Positions 52,310 through 64,000 are shown, numbered from the stretch's first letter. The stretch: DNA of 64,000 nt from Trissonchulus latispiculum (GCA_030248195.1 JASAND010013050.1:1-64000); one strand, 5' to 3'. Made by a program: numbers and translations. The notes: generated by a model from the letters alone, not told the origin.

Positions 52310-53256
52310 TGTTCGATACAAGTGTTGTCTTCACGTTTGGATATGTACAAAGGAATGATGCTGTTATTTTCTAGACCGTAAACGTTAATTCGGAGGTTGT
52401 TTTGGTCTTCCACTCTGGGAACAGCTGAAACCGCTACAGGAAATTGAATACCAGCGAAGTTTAATTCGTTAGAGTAAGCAGTGTAATTCTAAATTCTTTC
52501 GGCATGGACAGCGACAGGATGGAGAGCAGCCAATAAGCACCACTTAAAGCACTGGTTGTCACTATTCTGAACATTAATGACTGCTTTTTAGTCGATATAT
52601 TTGGGGGTAGAGTAATGTAAGAGGAGCCTCTGAGAGGACTATATCGGGCAAAGTGAACATCTAAATGACAAAGCTCTCGAATAATCCAACCAGAACCTTG
52701 ACGGAGAAAGTTTTCAATGTTGTTGTGAACTTCAGCGAATGCTTCTGTAATTTCGTTGTTAATATCATTTCCTCTGAGTATGATCCTGTTTTTAGTTAGT
52801 AAAGTGGGCGTCCATTGTTTCTCCCGGATTGACGTCCCTTTCGAAGATTATTTTGAGGCTCAGCCAGAGCTTTACTCCATATTCGTTTTCCAAAATATGT
52901 TCGATAGCATCTTTGATTGCTGCTGCCTGAGAATTCAGAAAAGAAACGGGATCCTGTTCATTTGCGGGTAGTAGCTTTAGTGTCCGCAATGAATTATTTA
53001 ATGCGGTCTGGGTAAATTTAGTTGTTTTTCTAGGACATTTTCTGGGAATCACAGCAGGAGACTTTGATTTCCTTGGCAATGCCCTTTTTCTGTTATGTAT
53101 TTCTTTATGTTTACTTAAATCGTTGGTTCTGGAGAAGGATTTTGAGCAAATAGAACAAGCAAAATTATTCTTCCTTTCGTGGATTTCTCGAATGTGGCGA
53201 TTCAGAGCTTTCTTCTCTGCGAATGATCTGTTGCAATTATGACACTGAAAATGCAT
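52310..53256 (-). pseudogene. Polinton polymerase-associated N-terminal region with C2H2 fingers
   Basis: ATG 53256 starts two C2H2 zinc fingers (FQCHNCNRSFAEKKALNRHI, FACSICSKSFSRTNDLSKHK), then a linker and VKLWLSLKIIFERDVNPGE with a stop at 52792. The next stretch continues in several frames with GSGWIIRELCHLDVHFARY, a FKWCLLAALHP-type block near 52550 and INVYGLENNSIIPLYI near 52370. These blocks are the conserved N-terminal region of one class of Polinton DNA polymerase genes. The exonuclease and polymerase domains are gone. Confidence 0.75.
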
Positions 53257-53599
53257 TTAGTTTATGAAATTTGTTATGTATTATTACATTATGATGAATT
53301 TCTGCACATGATGACGAATTTCTGCATCTATAATAAATCAGGGTTCACTAATTCAAATCATTAGTTTTTAATAAAAGCACGTACTGTGTAAGATTTTGGC
53401 GAGACTATACTGATAATTGAGTCTTCTGATACTGTTTGAGCATTTGCGCAAATCGTTGCTTCAGCTACCTGAAAAATACTTTAGATGAAAAAATAGACTA
53501 GATTTCCACAGTTTAGCGTGAACAAATGTGATATTGTGTTAGGAAGTTGTCAACTAACGCAGGAAGTTAGCACAGCTTTTTCATGTATGTGTTTCACTT

Positions 53600-54330
53600 G
53601 GCTAGCAATATGAAAATTATAGTTGTGGATGGTTGTAAAACAGTTGCGATAAAATCAACTAAAAAAATTGCAGTAGAAAGTTTTCATTCTAAATGGTTGT
53701 AGGCTTAAAGTCAGTTGGGATAAAATCAACTTGCATTTCACACTGAAAAGATAAGTTGTAGTAGAAAGTTTTCATTCTAAATGGTTGTAGGTTTAAAGAT
53801 AAAATCAACTGAAAAGATGAAATTATAGTAGAAAGTTTTCATTCTGAATGGTTGTAAGTTTAAAGTCAGTTGGGATAAAATCAACTTGCATTTCACACTG
53901 AAAAGATAAAATAGCAGTAGAAAGTTTTCATTCTAAATGGTTGTAGGTTTAGAGATAAAATCAACTAAAAAATTGCAGTAGAAAGTTTTCATTCTGAATG
54001 GTTGTAAGTTTAAAGTCAGTTGGGATAAAATCAACTTGCATTTCACACTGAAAAGATAAAATTGTAGTAGAAAGTTTTCATTCTAAATGGTTGTAGGTTT
54101 AGAGATAAAATTAACTGAAAAGATAAAATTGTAGTAGAAAGTTTTCATTCTGAATGGTTCTAAGTTTAAAGTCAGTTGGGATAAAATCAACTTGCATTTC
54201 ACACTGAAAAGATAAAATTGTAGTAGAAAGTTTTCATTCTAAATGGTTGTAGGTTTAGAGATAAAATTAACTGAAAAGATAAAATTGTAGTAGAAAGATT
54301 TCATTCTAAATGGTTGTAAGTTTACTGAAA
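53600..54330. repeat. Tandem repeat, ~75/120-bp alternating units
   Basis: About eight copies of GTAGAAAGTTTTCATTCTRA with ATGGTTGTARGTTTA, alternating between short units and long units that also contain GTCAGTTGGGATAAAATCAA and TTGCATTTCACACTGAAAAG. Higher-order alternation suggests amplification of a dimer. Non-coding. Confidence 0.85.
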
Positions 54331-54838
54331 TGTCCGACCTTCAAAACTCTCTTCCATTTTTTAAATTTATAACACTGTTTGCTGGTGACTGTTGTGGAGA
54401 AATCTCAGGAAGTGTGTTGTGAATGTTTTGCATGTTCTCGCAAAAACTTTCCCAAGCTCCGTTTAGCTTTTTCAGCCTTTCTAATAATGGCACGTGAAAA
54501 GACTAACTACAGTTGAAATATTAGTCTACTAACAGTCTTAGTTCTGATTGACTGCTCATATTCTATTTTCTATTCTATGTTGTCGGTTTTCATTGGTTGA
54601 AGGTGTTCACCTCTTGTGTTAATTAGATTGGACTTCAGCTACTTCCGCGGTGGGTGGAGCTTCCCCTGGCTATCCCAGGTTCGCCTTTCGCCGCTGGCCC
54701 TTTAATCTCACACTGTTGGACATGCTACTGGTTTTTGTGCAGCAGACGCCTCCGTGTGGTCGGCTTTTCGACGCCGATCTCATAAGGTTAGTTTGCAAGC
54801 ATTTCACACCATACCAGACAAGTTCTATTTGGACAAGT

Positions 54839-54940
54839 TCAGCGTACTTTAGACGTCGACTGCTTCCATTTTATGTGTCTGGTTAGGGCGTCGCGTCGGG
54901 ACAATAAAAGTTTGCAATGCGGACACTGGAACGAATCCAT
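54839..54940 (-). pseudogene. C2H2 zinc-finger fragment
   Basis: ATG 54940 opens MDSFQCPHCKLLLSRRDALT followed by RHIK, a single C2H2 finger like those beginning the polymerase-associated gene at 53256, then stops. It is probably the start of another copy of that gene or an unrelated short zinc-finger ORF. Confidence 0.4.
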
Positions 54941-56471
54941 GTGCTTTGAACTGTTACTCAGTGAACTAAACTTCTCCCCCTTGTCTCTTGTCTTATATAT
55001 TTGCCGGATTGCACCATATTTACATATTATTGCGATAGATTGCCTCATTTCTTTCACAATTTTCATTTCAAATTCTATTACTTTGGTCTTATTGCGATAG
55101 ATTGCACAATTTCCTTGAGGTTTTGTAGTCGGAACCCACAATTTCTTTGAGGTTTTTGTAGTCTGAACCTCATTGTTACATGACAGACTAAAGGTAACTT
55201 TGAGTTAGCGATGACCGCTGTGTCAATAAAAGAGTGTTTAATCTTTCATATTGAATCTTTAATCTTTGATTTTGCCAAACTTGTTCGCCGCTAAACGGAT
55301 AATGTTTGCTACAGTAAACAAAGGACTAGAGGTAAATAGCAGGACGACAACCTCTGCTTCAATATTTGCGTTAGTCCTTAACAATCTCAATTGCTACCGA
55401 AAGTTAGGTAAATCAGTTCAGAAATGTCCACCTGAAAATACGTTGACCAAAAATGTTTGTCTCTCCACATGTGTTTGAGAAACACGGAAAGCACTCCAAT
55501 CAAAAGGCTGGCAAAGTTTTCGGAAACGGAAAAAGATTTTGCAGTGGATCCGCTGCTGTGTTAATTGCAGCACCGAATGGCAAAATCAGCATTCAAATGA
55601 AAATATTGTGCTGCTCTGGTTTCAATTCGATTACAATATTGGCATCACTTGCAACGAAGTAACCACAAAGACAATTAAGGTGCATACATAATTAAGAAAT
55701 ATTTAATTTAAAGAACATTCATTTCTGAAATAAAAGCTAGCGATACAGTTATGTTTCTTTGTTATTTGCATTTCATTCAGTAATATATTTTAGGTAGTGC
55801 TCAACAAGAAGCACAATTTTGTAATAACCCCTTTCCCGGATGAAGATCTTGAAGAATCGTTTTAAATGTTATAGGTTTTCTGTAAGCTGTATTTGTTCTT
55901 TATGTAATTGTTGTAATAAAAATGAAAAAATGAAAAAGAAACCAAAAAAACAGGGGGCTCACACATACTAGGTAAGTGAGCTAGCATCGGAATAGCAGTA
56001 CACTTGCATTAGGTACTGTGTGATTCCTCCCTCACATAGTGACGGTTGCGATGCAGCTAAAAACACTAGCCAAACTTGCTACACTTCATCACTTTAAATC
56101 TGCATTAGAACTATAACTACGTACAACTCGTTAGGTAATGTTTACAGATTTCCTATTATTAGCAAATAAGAACGCGGTAAGTATTCTTTACTAATACTAT
56201 CTGCGATATTTGTTAAGTGAAAGTCTGTTACTATTTACACAAGCTATGAGGTAGGTAAGCAAATAGTCTCTGTTGATACAAAAATTGTATTTGTTGGATC
56301 AATCTGTCTCAATCTGTCTGACTGTCGGTTCATTTTATCTGTGACCACGGTGGAAGGAGGGTGCATAGTTGTTTTTTCATCTATTTTTTTATTTTATATT
56401 AGACGACATTTTCAAATGAAACTTTATTGTTGTGTCACATTTTATAAGTTGCACTTTATATTTTAGAAAAA

Positions 56472-57311
56472 ATGCCTTCACCAGTTACTGAATGTCTTGT
56501 CTGCATGGAGAGAGCTCCTGATTGCATTTTTGGAGGCTGCGACCCGATATATTGCGGTTCTCAGCCGTCCGCGTGCCTCCGCTGCACTATTAAATTGGCG
56601 GAATCTGAAACGCTGAAATGTCCAGCATGCCGGAAGCCTTTCACTACTTATTCCCATAATGGCGAGCATTTTCAGCTAACTGTAAGTAGTCTACTATTTA
56701 ATATGAAAGAAAGAAGAAAGTCATGTACCTTGTTGGTAAACTAAATATATAAGTAGTCCTAGTTACCAATATTTAGTAAAAAATTATAAAGCCGAATAGA
56801 GCACATTTTATAACTATAATAGTAATAATATCATAAATTACTTACAAATTGAGTACAGGTTATAATACTAGGTAATTATTTATAATTGTATGTAACAACG
56901 GTACGTATCGTTTCTAAAATTGTTAGGACATAAATCTTTGAGCAAAATACGAAAATGCACCTAGCAGACCTGAATTCTTGATAAAATAATGATAGCCATG
57001 CTTTTGTAGTAATATTTTATTTTTAGGATTCTTCAAACGACGTTGAATACATTCCCCTACCTCCAACACCTGAATGGTTCCTTCCACGACCCCCTACCCC
57101 AGCCATTTTGGATCCGTTTGCCGAATATGACCCCAATACGTGGGATTCGGACGATGACAAAGAAGAGGAAGTGGAGGTCTTAGAAGTGGACCACTCGACA
57201 TCGCTCCCTCCGTCCCCACAATGGCTGCTCCCTCACCCTCCTACCCCAGCAATGGAGGAGGAAATGGAACCCCTAATGGGCATGATGTCGAAACCGATGA
57301 TGAAATCATAG
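56472..57311 (+). CDS. Two-exon RING-finger protein with acidic tail
   Basis: Exon 1 (56472-56681) encodes a RING-like domain: ECLVCMERAPDCIFGGCDP, YCGSQPSACLRCTIKLAE and KCPACRKPF, giving the C-x2-C ... C-x2-C order of E3 ubiquitin ligases. It ends at a GTAAGT donor with codon phase 0. A TTTTATTTTTAG acceptor at 57026 opens exon 2 in phase 0: repeated LPPTPEW/LPRPPTP/LPPSPQW motifs around an acidic block (DSDDDKEEEVEVLEVD), ending at 57311. An overlapping frame from 57221 encodes DDEIIDIASDTE, which looks like a SUMO-interacting motif, and then the C-terminus shared with the left terminal repeat, so one more splice or frame change may join it. Splice sites are inferred. Confidence 0.6.
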
Positions 57312-57356
57312 ACATTGCCAGCGACACTGAGACTTCCGAAGCCGGACATCAAATGT

Positions 57357-57610
57357 CCTATGTGCAAAAGGGATACAGAAATCCGAATAAAATGCGACGC
57401 TTAAACAAACAACATGGAAATCCAGACTTTATAGCTAAGTAAGACAGGGGTGGCGGTGGCGAGTGGTCCTAGAAATCTCAAAAGTCCACTACTCTCCAGA
57501 ATCCGGATTTTGGGCAAAAAACCGGAAATGCCGCTTATCCGGCGGCCTGAGGCCGCCTGAGCATCCTCCCCCCTAACTTCCCCTCCTGCACATGTCTGGA
57601 CTAGAATCGA
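57357..57610 (-). repeat. Right terminal inverted repeat of the second Polinton
   Basis: Reverse complement of 48995-49238, best over 57357-57520. The outer part (GCGGCCTGAGGCCGCC palindrome, CCTCCCCCC, CCTCCTGCACATGTCTGGAC) also matches the small element at 19500-19715. Confidence 0.7.
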
Positions 57611-60350
57611 CAGCTGGCGAAGTCTAGTTGTCAAGTCGGGTAGGAGAAAGTTTCATAGAACTGTCCCCCTGGTTTCATCTCTAATCCAATCTCCTGCCAT
57701 GCAGAGGTGGCTATATAATAGCAAAGATTTAAGAAGTTAAGAACATTATTTCAACAAGTTTTTATTTCGAGGAGAAGATTGACGGCCTCGATATGGTTCC
57801 TCCTGCGCCCAACATATTACCCTATCATTACAATAAAAATTGCATCCCAAACAGATCCTATGCAAGCTAAGTAGTTAAGGGGGGGCTACGAATTTCATTA
57901 AAAGTTCGATGTTGGAAAAGCAAGCTCGTCTTTTTAACAGTATTAGGATTGATACAAAATAGTTTATAGTTTGAAAGTATTCCATGCAGCGTAGCGTCCT
58001 ATGGAGCCATCAGAAATTGGTGTTGGTCGGTCCAAAGCTCGACATGACACGTACACAAACTTCGCCTCGCCCTGATCGCTATGCGCAAGGTACGGTACCC
58101 AAATTTTCCAGAAACAGTTCTGACATATAGTGCTTTGACATCATGGAAAATAATCTCTAGACCATTGCATTCTTTTCTGTGCGATACAATAAAAGTGCGA
58201 AAAATTGGGTGTTGCAGGTCTACATGGGTGGAGGTTAACTAACGTCTAATGAGCTGTGGTTTACCAAATGAACCCAACTTTGCTCCAATTAATACTCCAA
58301 GTATCTGTCTTAACTTATGTAAAAATGACGTGCGTTCGCAGTACTAGATTCCATTTTCGATATTGTCGCTGTTATTTGGTGCCATTTTGAAGATGTGAGT
58401 CAATTACTCCAAAGTACTGTGGCAGAATCGGCTGAAACTTTGCGCATTACAGGCCAGTGAGTGTACCAAGATGTGCAGAAAGCCAGGTCACTAAACCTCG
58501 CCTCAATGTTTAGAAAAGATTGATTTCTCGAAGTATGGATGGCGATCGCTCCAAAAAGCTTTAAGACAGTTGTAAGCGCATACTGAACGAAAGAAGCGTT
58601 ATATCGAAAAACGGATATCATATTCGATTCAGCAGACCAAATAACCCATATAAGCAGTTTTTCGGCAAAATCGGAGACAAACCTTTTGCCAAATTTCAAA
58701 CTTTGAGCTGTAATAGCTGAAGAAGTAAGCAATGCTCGAAAGCCGAAAAATTTTTTATATTTAGCACTAGTAAAAGTTAACATTTATGGCTGAAAGTTTC
58801 AGAATTGGTCAAACCGTTAATCCAACAGAGCTGAAAAAACTTCATTATTTCACAATTAAATTGAAATTTTCTCCAGTATGATATCTCAACCTGAATCAAA
58901 TAATCGTTCTTCAATATTTCGAAAATATCTAAATTAAAATGTGTAAGCAGAATCCTTTATTCTAGCTAATTAATACTAATCCTTTAAACTATCTCCGTTT
59001 TGTAAACAAAATGTCCAATTACAATTCTAAAAACCTGAAAGTTAGAAACCTATAATTCCATTTTAAGCTTATACCGTCCGCCTTATTCAGTATTTTCTCA
59101 CCTTGAGGCAGTTTCCCGCCGTCTTGGTTGCTATTGCCAAGCTGGAGGCAACAACAGTCGGTTTGACGGCCGTTTTATTAGTTTGCATCATTTAAAAGTT
59201 CTCAATTCAGACTGTGGTAAGTGCTTGGGCTATATACGATTATATGCTGAATATAAGATTTCTAAGGATTGAGCAGGAATTGGTTTGCATATTGGCATGC
59301 TGGATATTTGCTGAATGATATAAAGCAAGTTAATCATTTCGCTAGTCACAATGACATAACTGAAGGCAAGAACTTTTTGTAAGTGTTATTGCGCCGGTTA
59401 TTTTAGTCGCCATAGAAACTCTATAGTTCTTCCAATATTTTCTTGGTTCTGAACGATTCTGAATTCGGACTGAATGAGTCAGTGATTCTCACGGACTGCA
59501 ATCAAACAATAGAAATAATCCATATTTGGAATTATTGTAAATTATTATAAATGGTCAATCAGGATTTGTACTGTTGCGTACGATCCAAAGCCGCACTTAG
59601 CTACTTGTCACTTTAACACAAAACACAAGCGTGAGCGTTTAGTTGGTTTTGGGATTTCACGTGGGGTAGTCGCCCCTTTTTGACTGACAACTTCACACTT
59701 CAGCGCGTTTTGGGCGGGGCACAGTATTTGGGTGATCACCTTGGATTTCGTGTCTGGGTTTGTTCCTTTTTTGTATTTTTATTTTTCTTATAGAAATTGT
59801 GTTCCGGTGCTTACTGTAGGCTTAATGTGAAATTTAATTTGATTGTGTAAGTCCATTTTTGCAAAAATCACAGTAAACTCGCATCACTCTCAGATTTTGC
59901 CCATTTTGTTTCGTAGTTGACTAGGGAAACCGAACGGTAGGATTTGACATGCGCACACTCAGTTGAGCCTCGGCATAATTGTAGATCGTTCAAATTAAAT
60001 TGTTTGTTCAGAGATTCTTTTATTGTGTCAACTACCGGTTTACTGTCCGGTAACTAAACCGGTAACTAGATGGCGGAACGATAGCAGGTTCTATTTAGTC
60101 CCTAACTAGGATGCAACTCGCTTCAAGAAAATAGAAATATCCTAACTAAGCTTCCCTAATTAAATGATAAATAAGGCATAGTATTTACTGAAGAACTTAC
60201 GATGGTTTGAATGGACATAATAAATGGCGGAATAGCAATACAATGAATGGCACTATTGGCCGCAACACGTAATACCGAGACTAATACATTGATCATTCAT
60301 GAAACACAAGTAGTGTAATTTGGGGCGGATTACAGTTAGTAAAGTAGGTT
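57611..60350. other. Long non-coding stretch
   Basis: A TTAAGGGGGGGCTAC end at 57878 and similarity of 58030-58130 to 9800-9880 and 14620-14700 (ACAAACTT.GC, GGTAC..AAATTTT blocks) mark a diverged member of the foldback family seen at 7.4-15 kb. The rest shows no recognised gene. Confidence 0.45.
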
Positions 60351-60357
60351 TTTAACA
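59950..60357 (-). repeat. Possible 3' LTR with polypurine tract
   Basis: On the minus strand, CCAGGGGGATGATG at about 60353-60366 is a polypurine-type tract directly followed by TGTTAAAAACCTACTTTAC, a TG-starting candidate LTR. The other end could not be fixed, and no second LTR lies in the window because the element continues past 64000. Confidence 0.35.
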
Positions 60358-61682
60358 TCATCCCCCTGGAAATAATTTTAGCGCCTGATAAAATTCCAAG
60401 ATAACGAGAATGCTACCGTAATTCGAGTAAAGAATAAAAATAAGTAAAGTCCCATTTCCAACTCCGTATGAGCGGACCTAAACCGTGCAACACCGTGCGG
60501 TGCGCCATTCAGATGCCCACATAAGAGTGAAAGAAAGAACTTCAAAAGGAAGAAAGATTGGTAGCTATTGGTAGTCAAAATACAAGTAACCTCAAAACGT
60601 AGGGGTTAGATGTTTCACATTGAACGCAAACTTGATAGCAATATTAGACTAACTGTAAATCCAATTTAGAAAAACAAAAAGAAACGTAAGCTCAATAAAG
60701 AAGAAAGATCCCACAATAGAAAAATAAGTACCCTAAAGCCACTATTGTATAAAACCTCACAATCACACAAAACCACAACACACAAAACATTCACACTTAC
60801 AAAATACTTATATAGCGCGCACAATACAGTCAATTCACTGCTTTACAAGAACAATATACAACATATATCCTATACACAGTATAAAAGTACAAGTTACCTT
60901 TACAACGATTTCAATACATCTTATCTTTACAACAGTGAAAAAAGACTAAATACGACAAAATACTGACAAACAATTAGGTTGATAATGGATCTTATTACAT
61001 GGCATTAAACTATGCATTTCATAAGATAAAGGTAGCTTACGCTAACAGTACAAAATTCAATTACTGTACAGTACAAAGAAAGAAACAATTATAGACTAAC
61101 TATAGATTCACAGATTGAACAGATAAATGTAATGAGCAGAACAAAAACTGCCGTATCAGTACAATCCATTCTAACTCAACTCTTGGACCTTGGCATAAAT
61201 GCCCTTAGCATCAATGAATTGCATTACCGAGATGGTAGTTTAGAAGAAAACAAATTTCAACATAAACAATCCAAAGTAAACCCAAAATAAACCTAACTTA
61301 AAGATCCAAAATAAGAAAAATTCAAGAATTTAGTTTGTCCGAAAGATAGCAAATTTTAAGTAACCTAAACTCACACAACTAAACCACAAATACAACTACA
61401 AATATCAATTTACAGGTTCATCCCCAGGCGAAAAATACGAGTACCTACGAGTTACCAACACAAACCAACACATACACCCTGACAAAGCCAAAATAATTTC
61501 AAAAACTATACAAAATCAAAACTAACTACACAAAGAAAGATAGACAAAATAGAGAAAATAACTAACTAACTAACAGACAAAATATAAAGCACAGAAAATT
61601 TAAGACAAAGAAAATATGACTATGAAATTCAAAAGGCAAAATATTATGGCAGTTTAACAGTTCGTAAATATGATGGCTGATA

Positions 61683-63194
61683 TTAGGCCTTGAGATTGAG
61701 CATGAAAGCACCGTTGGAAGGAATGCAGATGTAGATATCGAATGGCGCATACACCTTATCAAAATCAATAAGAAATATTCTATCCATGGCTAAACGTATT
61801 GCTTTGCAAATGACCAAAACTTCACGCCAATTATGACTATGCAATTTTGAGTAAAGCCAATCCAAATACACTCCTTTACTGAGGGGTGCGAGAACCTCCT
61901 CTTGTTCTCCGTGCGTGAATAAAGGTCTTTCTTCCAACCATTTCTGATATTCTGGTATAGCCTTAATCAATCTATTGGCTTCGAGCCCATCATCTTCTAG
62001 CCACGTAAAGTCCAAGATGTCACGAAATTCAGCTGGTTGCATAACTGGTCTTACCTCATCGTCTAGCATTTCCTTCTTTATTTTACTACGATGCTGCTTT
62101 GCTCTATCGGAAAGTTTCTCCTCTGGCACTATCAGTCCTACAGATGGTTGCGCACGAGCTGGCTCATCATACACCTGCAGCGCTCGTTTTCTTTCCCTTT
62201 TGGCCTGTTCGACTCGTCGCACTTCGTTTCAAACTCCAAGGAATTCCTCTGAAGATGGTTCAAACACTGCATTTGGCACTACATTAACAATTGCCCCTTT
62301 TGCCAATCTGGATTTGGTAATCAACACGGAGTAAGGGTAAATACCCAAACGTCCATCGGGACCAAATGCGTACAAACTCCTTTCCACTAGAACCTCGTCT
62401 GTCAATTCACTGACCACTTCAGAAATATTTGGTTTTCCAGCCTGTTCATTCCGTAGGTACTTAAGAAGCACCGTTTTAGCATTCCAATTATTAATTCCAG
62501 ATACAGGCGGTCTAAGTAAATAGGAAAAATGCTCATTATGCGTTAGCATAGTTTCTCTAGCTCGAATCTGAATAGGATGTACATCTTCCAATTCTGGAAT
62601 CCCTTCTGGCATCTGAGCTACTGCCACAAACTCATTCTTATGCAGGGAATTGATCAACACAACATGGAAAGTATGATGATTAGCTTGATTTGGAATTCCA
62701 TTAAACTGTGTAGTAATCAACTCGACATAAATTCCTGTTTGTGGTGGCGCATAATTCGTAGCCTGTGCTCGTTTAACTATATCAATGAGCCCTCTCACAT
62801 TCAAAGAAAATTCGGAAGACTGAGCTGTTTCTGGTAAAGTTACATGTCCTTCGTTTGAACGACTTGCAGACTCTTCCACAGACTCAGATTCCTTTTCCTG
62901 ATGTTCTGTTGGATAGAGATAATTTTGTCCAAATGCCTGTTTCCAATGAGCCACACTAATTTCATCGTCTGTCTCAATATCCTCTACCAATTTCACCTGC
63001 TTTGGAGATCTGGATGGAGATGAAATATCCCTCATTTCTGGCAATTCAGGTAGTACTGGAGGTGGAGGTAAGATTCCTGATGGTCCTGGCTGTTGCTCTG
63101 GAACCGGTGGATCAACTAACTCCAACTCCTCCTCTGGAAGCCGGAGTGAACTCTTTTGGCCATGAAAATTCCAGAATTTAGAAGAAAAGCGCAA
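61683..63194 (-). pseudogene. Unknown ORF in the env position of a gypsy-like element, one in-frame TGA
   Basis: About 500 codons in one frame, broken only by a TGA at 62229-62231. The N-terminal part is Pro/Glu-rich (PPPPVLPELPEM, acidic DIETDDE). The middle contains a globular-looking segment (YVELITTQFNGIPNQ, HTFHVVLINSLHKNEF). The C-terminal 180 residues are charged and helical (RVEQAKRERKRALQVYDEPA, FTWLEDDGLEANRLIKAIPE). No family recognised: there is no transmembrane segment or signal peptide, so it is not an obvious envelope protein. The open frame has no ATG near 63194, suggesting splicing or frame entry from the upstream pol. Confidence 0.45.
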
Positions 63195-64000
63195 AATATA
63201 GAATTAATTTGTCCTAAATTACAAAGTGCACATATAGTTTCAGTCATAGGAAAGTTTGTTTGACAAGATACAATCATTTTAATTTTAATTTGGGGAAGGG
63301 GGAAAAGTGGACTTCGGTTGTTGGGTAATTGGAGCTGTGGGCAGGCAACCGAATGAGTAAAGTTTATGGTAGTAGATATAACTTGACATGGTTGAGATTG
63401 ATGTACTTTGGTCTCTTCCGTTTCCGTTTCCGTAGGCAACTCTTTTTGTTGCACCATATTAAGTTCTTTACTAACGACTTGAATATCATCGTCATGATGT
63501 TCATTTACATTGTTATTATTAAGTTCTTGGTCGGTTTCAGTGGGTTTTAGTACACATTTACGTACGACAATATCATCATCGATAGCTACAGTATCCTTAT
63601 CTACGGACGTATCTACGACATCAGTACCAGTGGAAGCAGTTGGATCGTCAACGTTTATTTCCAACTCCTCCAAAGTTTCAGGGTTTATGTCAGGTAATAG
63701 CTTCAAGCTATTTACATGAATTACCTTACTAATGTCACCCTTTTTCATATCACGTAAGCGCACATTTTGATCAGAAAGGACCTCAACAATTCTATAGGGC
63801 CGTCGTACTTGGGTGCCAATTTAGAAAGAGTACCCGTAGGTTGTGGCACTTGAGTAATGTTACGCATAACAATTTGACCCACTTCAAAATTCTTTAAACG
63901 CACACGTTTATCGTACCGCTGTTTTACAAGTTCCGCTTTATCAGCTATAATTTGAGCTGTAAGATGCCAGTTTTCAGTCAAAGTTCGTATTAAAGAAGTC
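63116..64000 (-). pseudogene. Gypsy-like integrase C-terminus, partial and frameshifted
   Basis: The segment 63981-63790 reads AQIIADKAELVKQRYDKRVR, LKNFEVGQIVMRN and KLAPKYDGP, the SH3-like C-terminal domain of gypsy/retroviral integrases. A frame change near 63790 leads into the frame 63763-63116, which continues with VIHVNSLKLLPDINPETLEE and an acidic Thr/Asp-rich tail. The rest of the element lies beyond the window edge. Confidence 0.75.

Larger units (their letters stand above)
48995..57610. mobile_element. Second, internally deleted Polinton with inverted termini
   Basis: The ends are inverted repeats (48995-49238 and 57357-57610). Inside, on the minus strand, are polB N-terminus, TBP-like, minor capsid start, MCP C-terminal half, a membrane protein and a Bcl-2-like ORF; on the plus strand is a two-exon RING gene. 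Integrase, ATPase, most of polB and the MCP N-terminus are missing. The shared TBP-minor capsid-MCP order ties it to the element at 26-41 kb, although protein identity is low. Confidence 0.75.

Noticed and set aside
54650..54886. Plus-strand 78-codon frame in a GC-rich patch
   Set aside because: No family signature, TTG start, and overlapped by a zinc-finger-like minus-strand frame.
55266..55662. Two overlapping plus-strand frames (70 and 69 codons)
   Set aside because: Some coding-like composition, but no recognisable domain and no link to a neighbouring exon; not supportable as a gene.

Overview
The window is a repeat-rich, roughly 35-40% GC stretch of an invertebrate nuclear genome. Gene density is low, most coding sequence belongs to transposable elements, and only one ordinary host-like gene is evident: an intronless seven-transmembrane chemoreceptor-type GPCR at 16.2 kb. 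The receptor style and the TTTCAG-type splice acceptors would fit a nematode or similar animal, but the sequence does not settle the taxon.

Layout. 0-7.4 kb: old dispersed repeats and a Ty3/gypsy LTR retrotransposon (2241-6737) with 130-bp LTRs, an AAAAT target duplication and a broken integrase. 7.4-15.1 kb: a very large inverted repeat into which foldback elements, palindromic MITEs, a LINE 3' end and a hAT-like MITE have been inserted. 16.2-17.2 kb: the GPCR. 19.5-23.8 kb: further repeats, including a small element made of the terminal repeats of a Polinton and a TTAA-flanked MITE. 23.9-25.0 kb: a Polinton integrase remnant running into a minisatellite. 26.0-41.3 kb: a nearly complete Polinton/Maverick (adintovirus-like) element, all genes on the minus strand. 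42-44 kb: tandem repeats. 45-47.3 kb: a decayed BEL/Pao retroelement. 48.0-57.6 kb: a second, deleted Polinton with inverted terminal repeats and a separate ATPase remnant. 60.3-64 kb: the 3' part of another gypsy-like element with an unusual extra ORF.

The large Polinton reads, in transcription order: protein-primed DNA polymerase B, two paralogous unknown genes, a third unknown gene, chromodomain integrase, a TATA-binding-protein-like gene, minor capsid, arginine-rich core protein, major capsid, packaging ATPase, a basic/hydrophobic virion-type protein, a second conserved protein, a membrane protein, a NADAR-domain protein, a YqaJ exonuclease joined to a BECR/EndoU-like RNase-type domain, and a second such domain. 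Replication genes (polB, YqaJ), the minor capsid and the TBP-like gene carry stops or single-base frameshifts, while integrase, MCP and ATPase are open.

The most striking discovery is a set of four hammerhead ribozymes (34772-34872, 34894-34980, 35815-35926, 36981-37092) with full catalytic cores and matching stems I, II and III. They sit in the gaps directly upstream of the three unknown accessory genes behind polB, as if a polycistronic transcript were cut between cistrons. A second unexpected feature is the TBP-like gene: it recurs, with the same minor-capsid neighbour, in the second Polinton, so it is a genuine component of this lineage. The NADAR plus tandem RNase-like domains at one end may form a conflict (defence or anti-defence) module.
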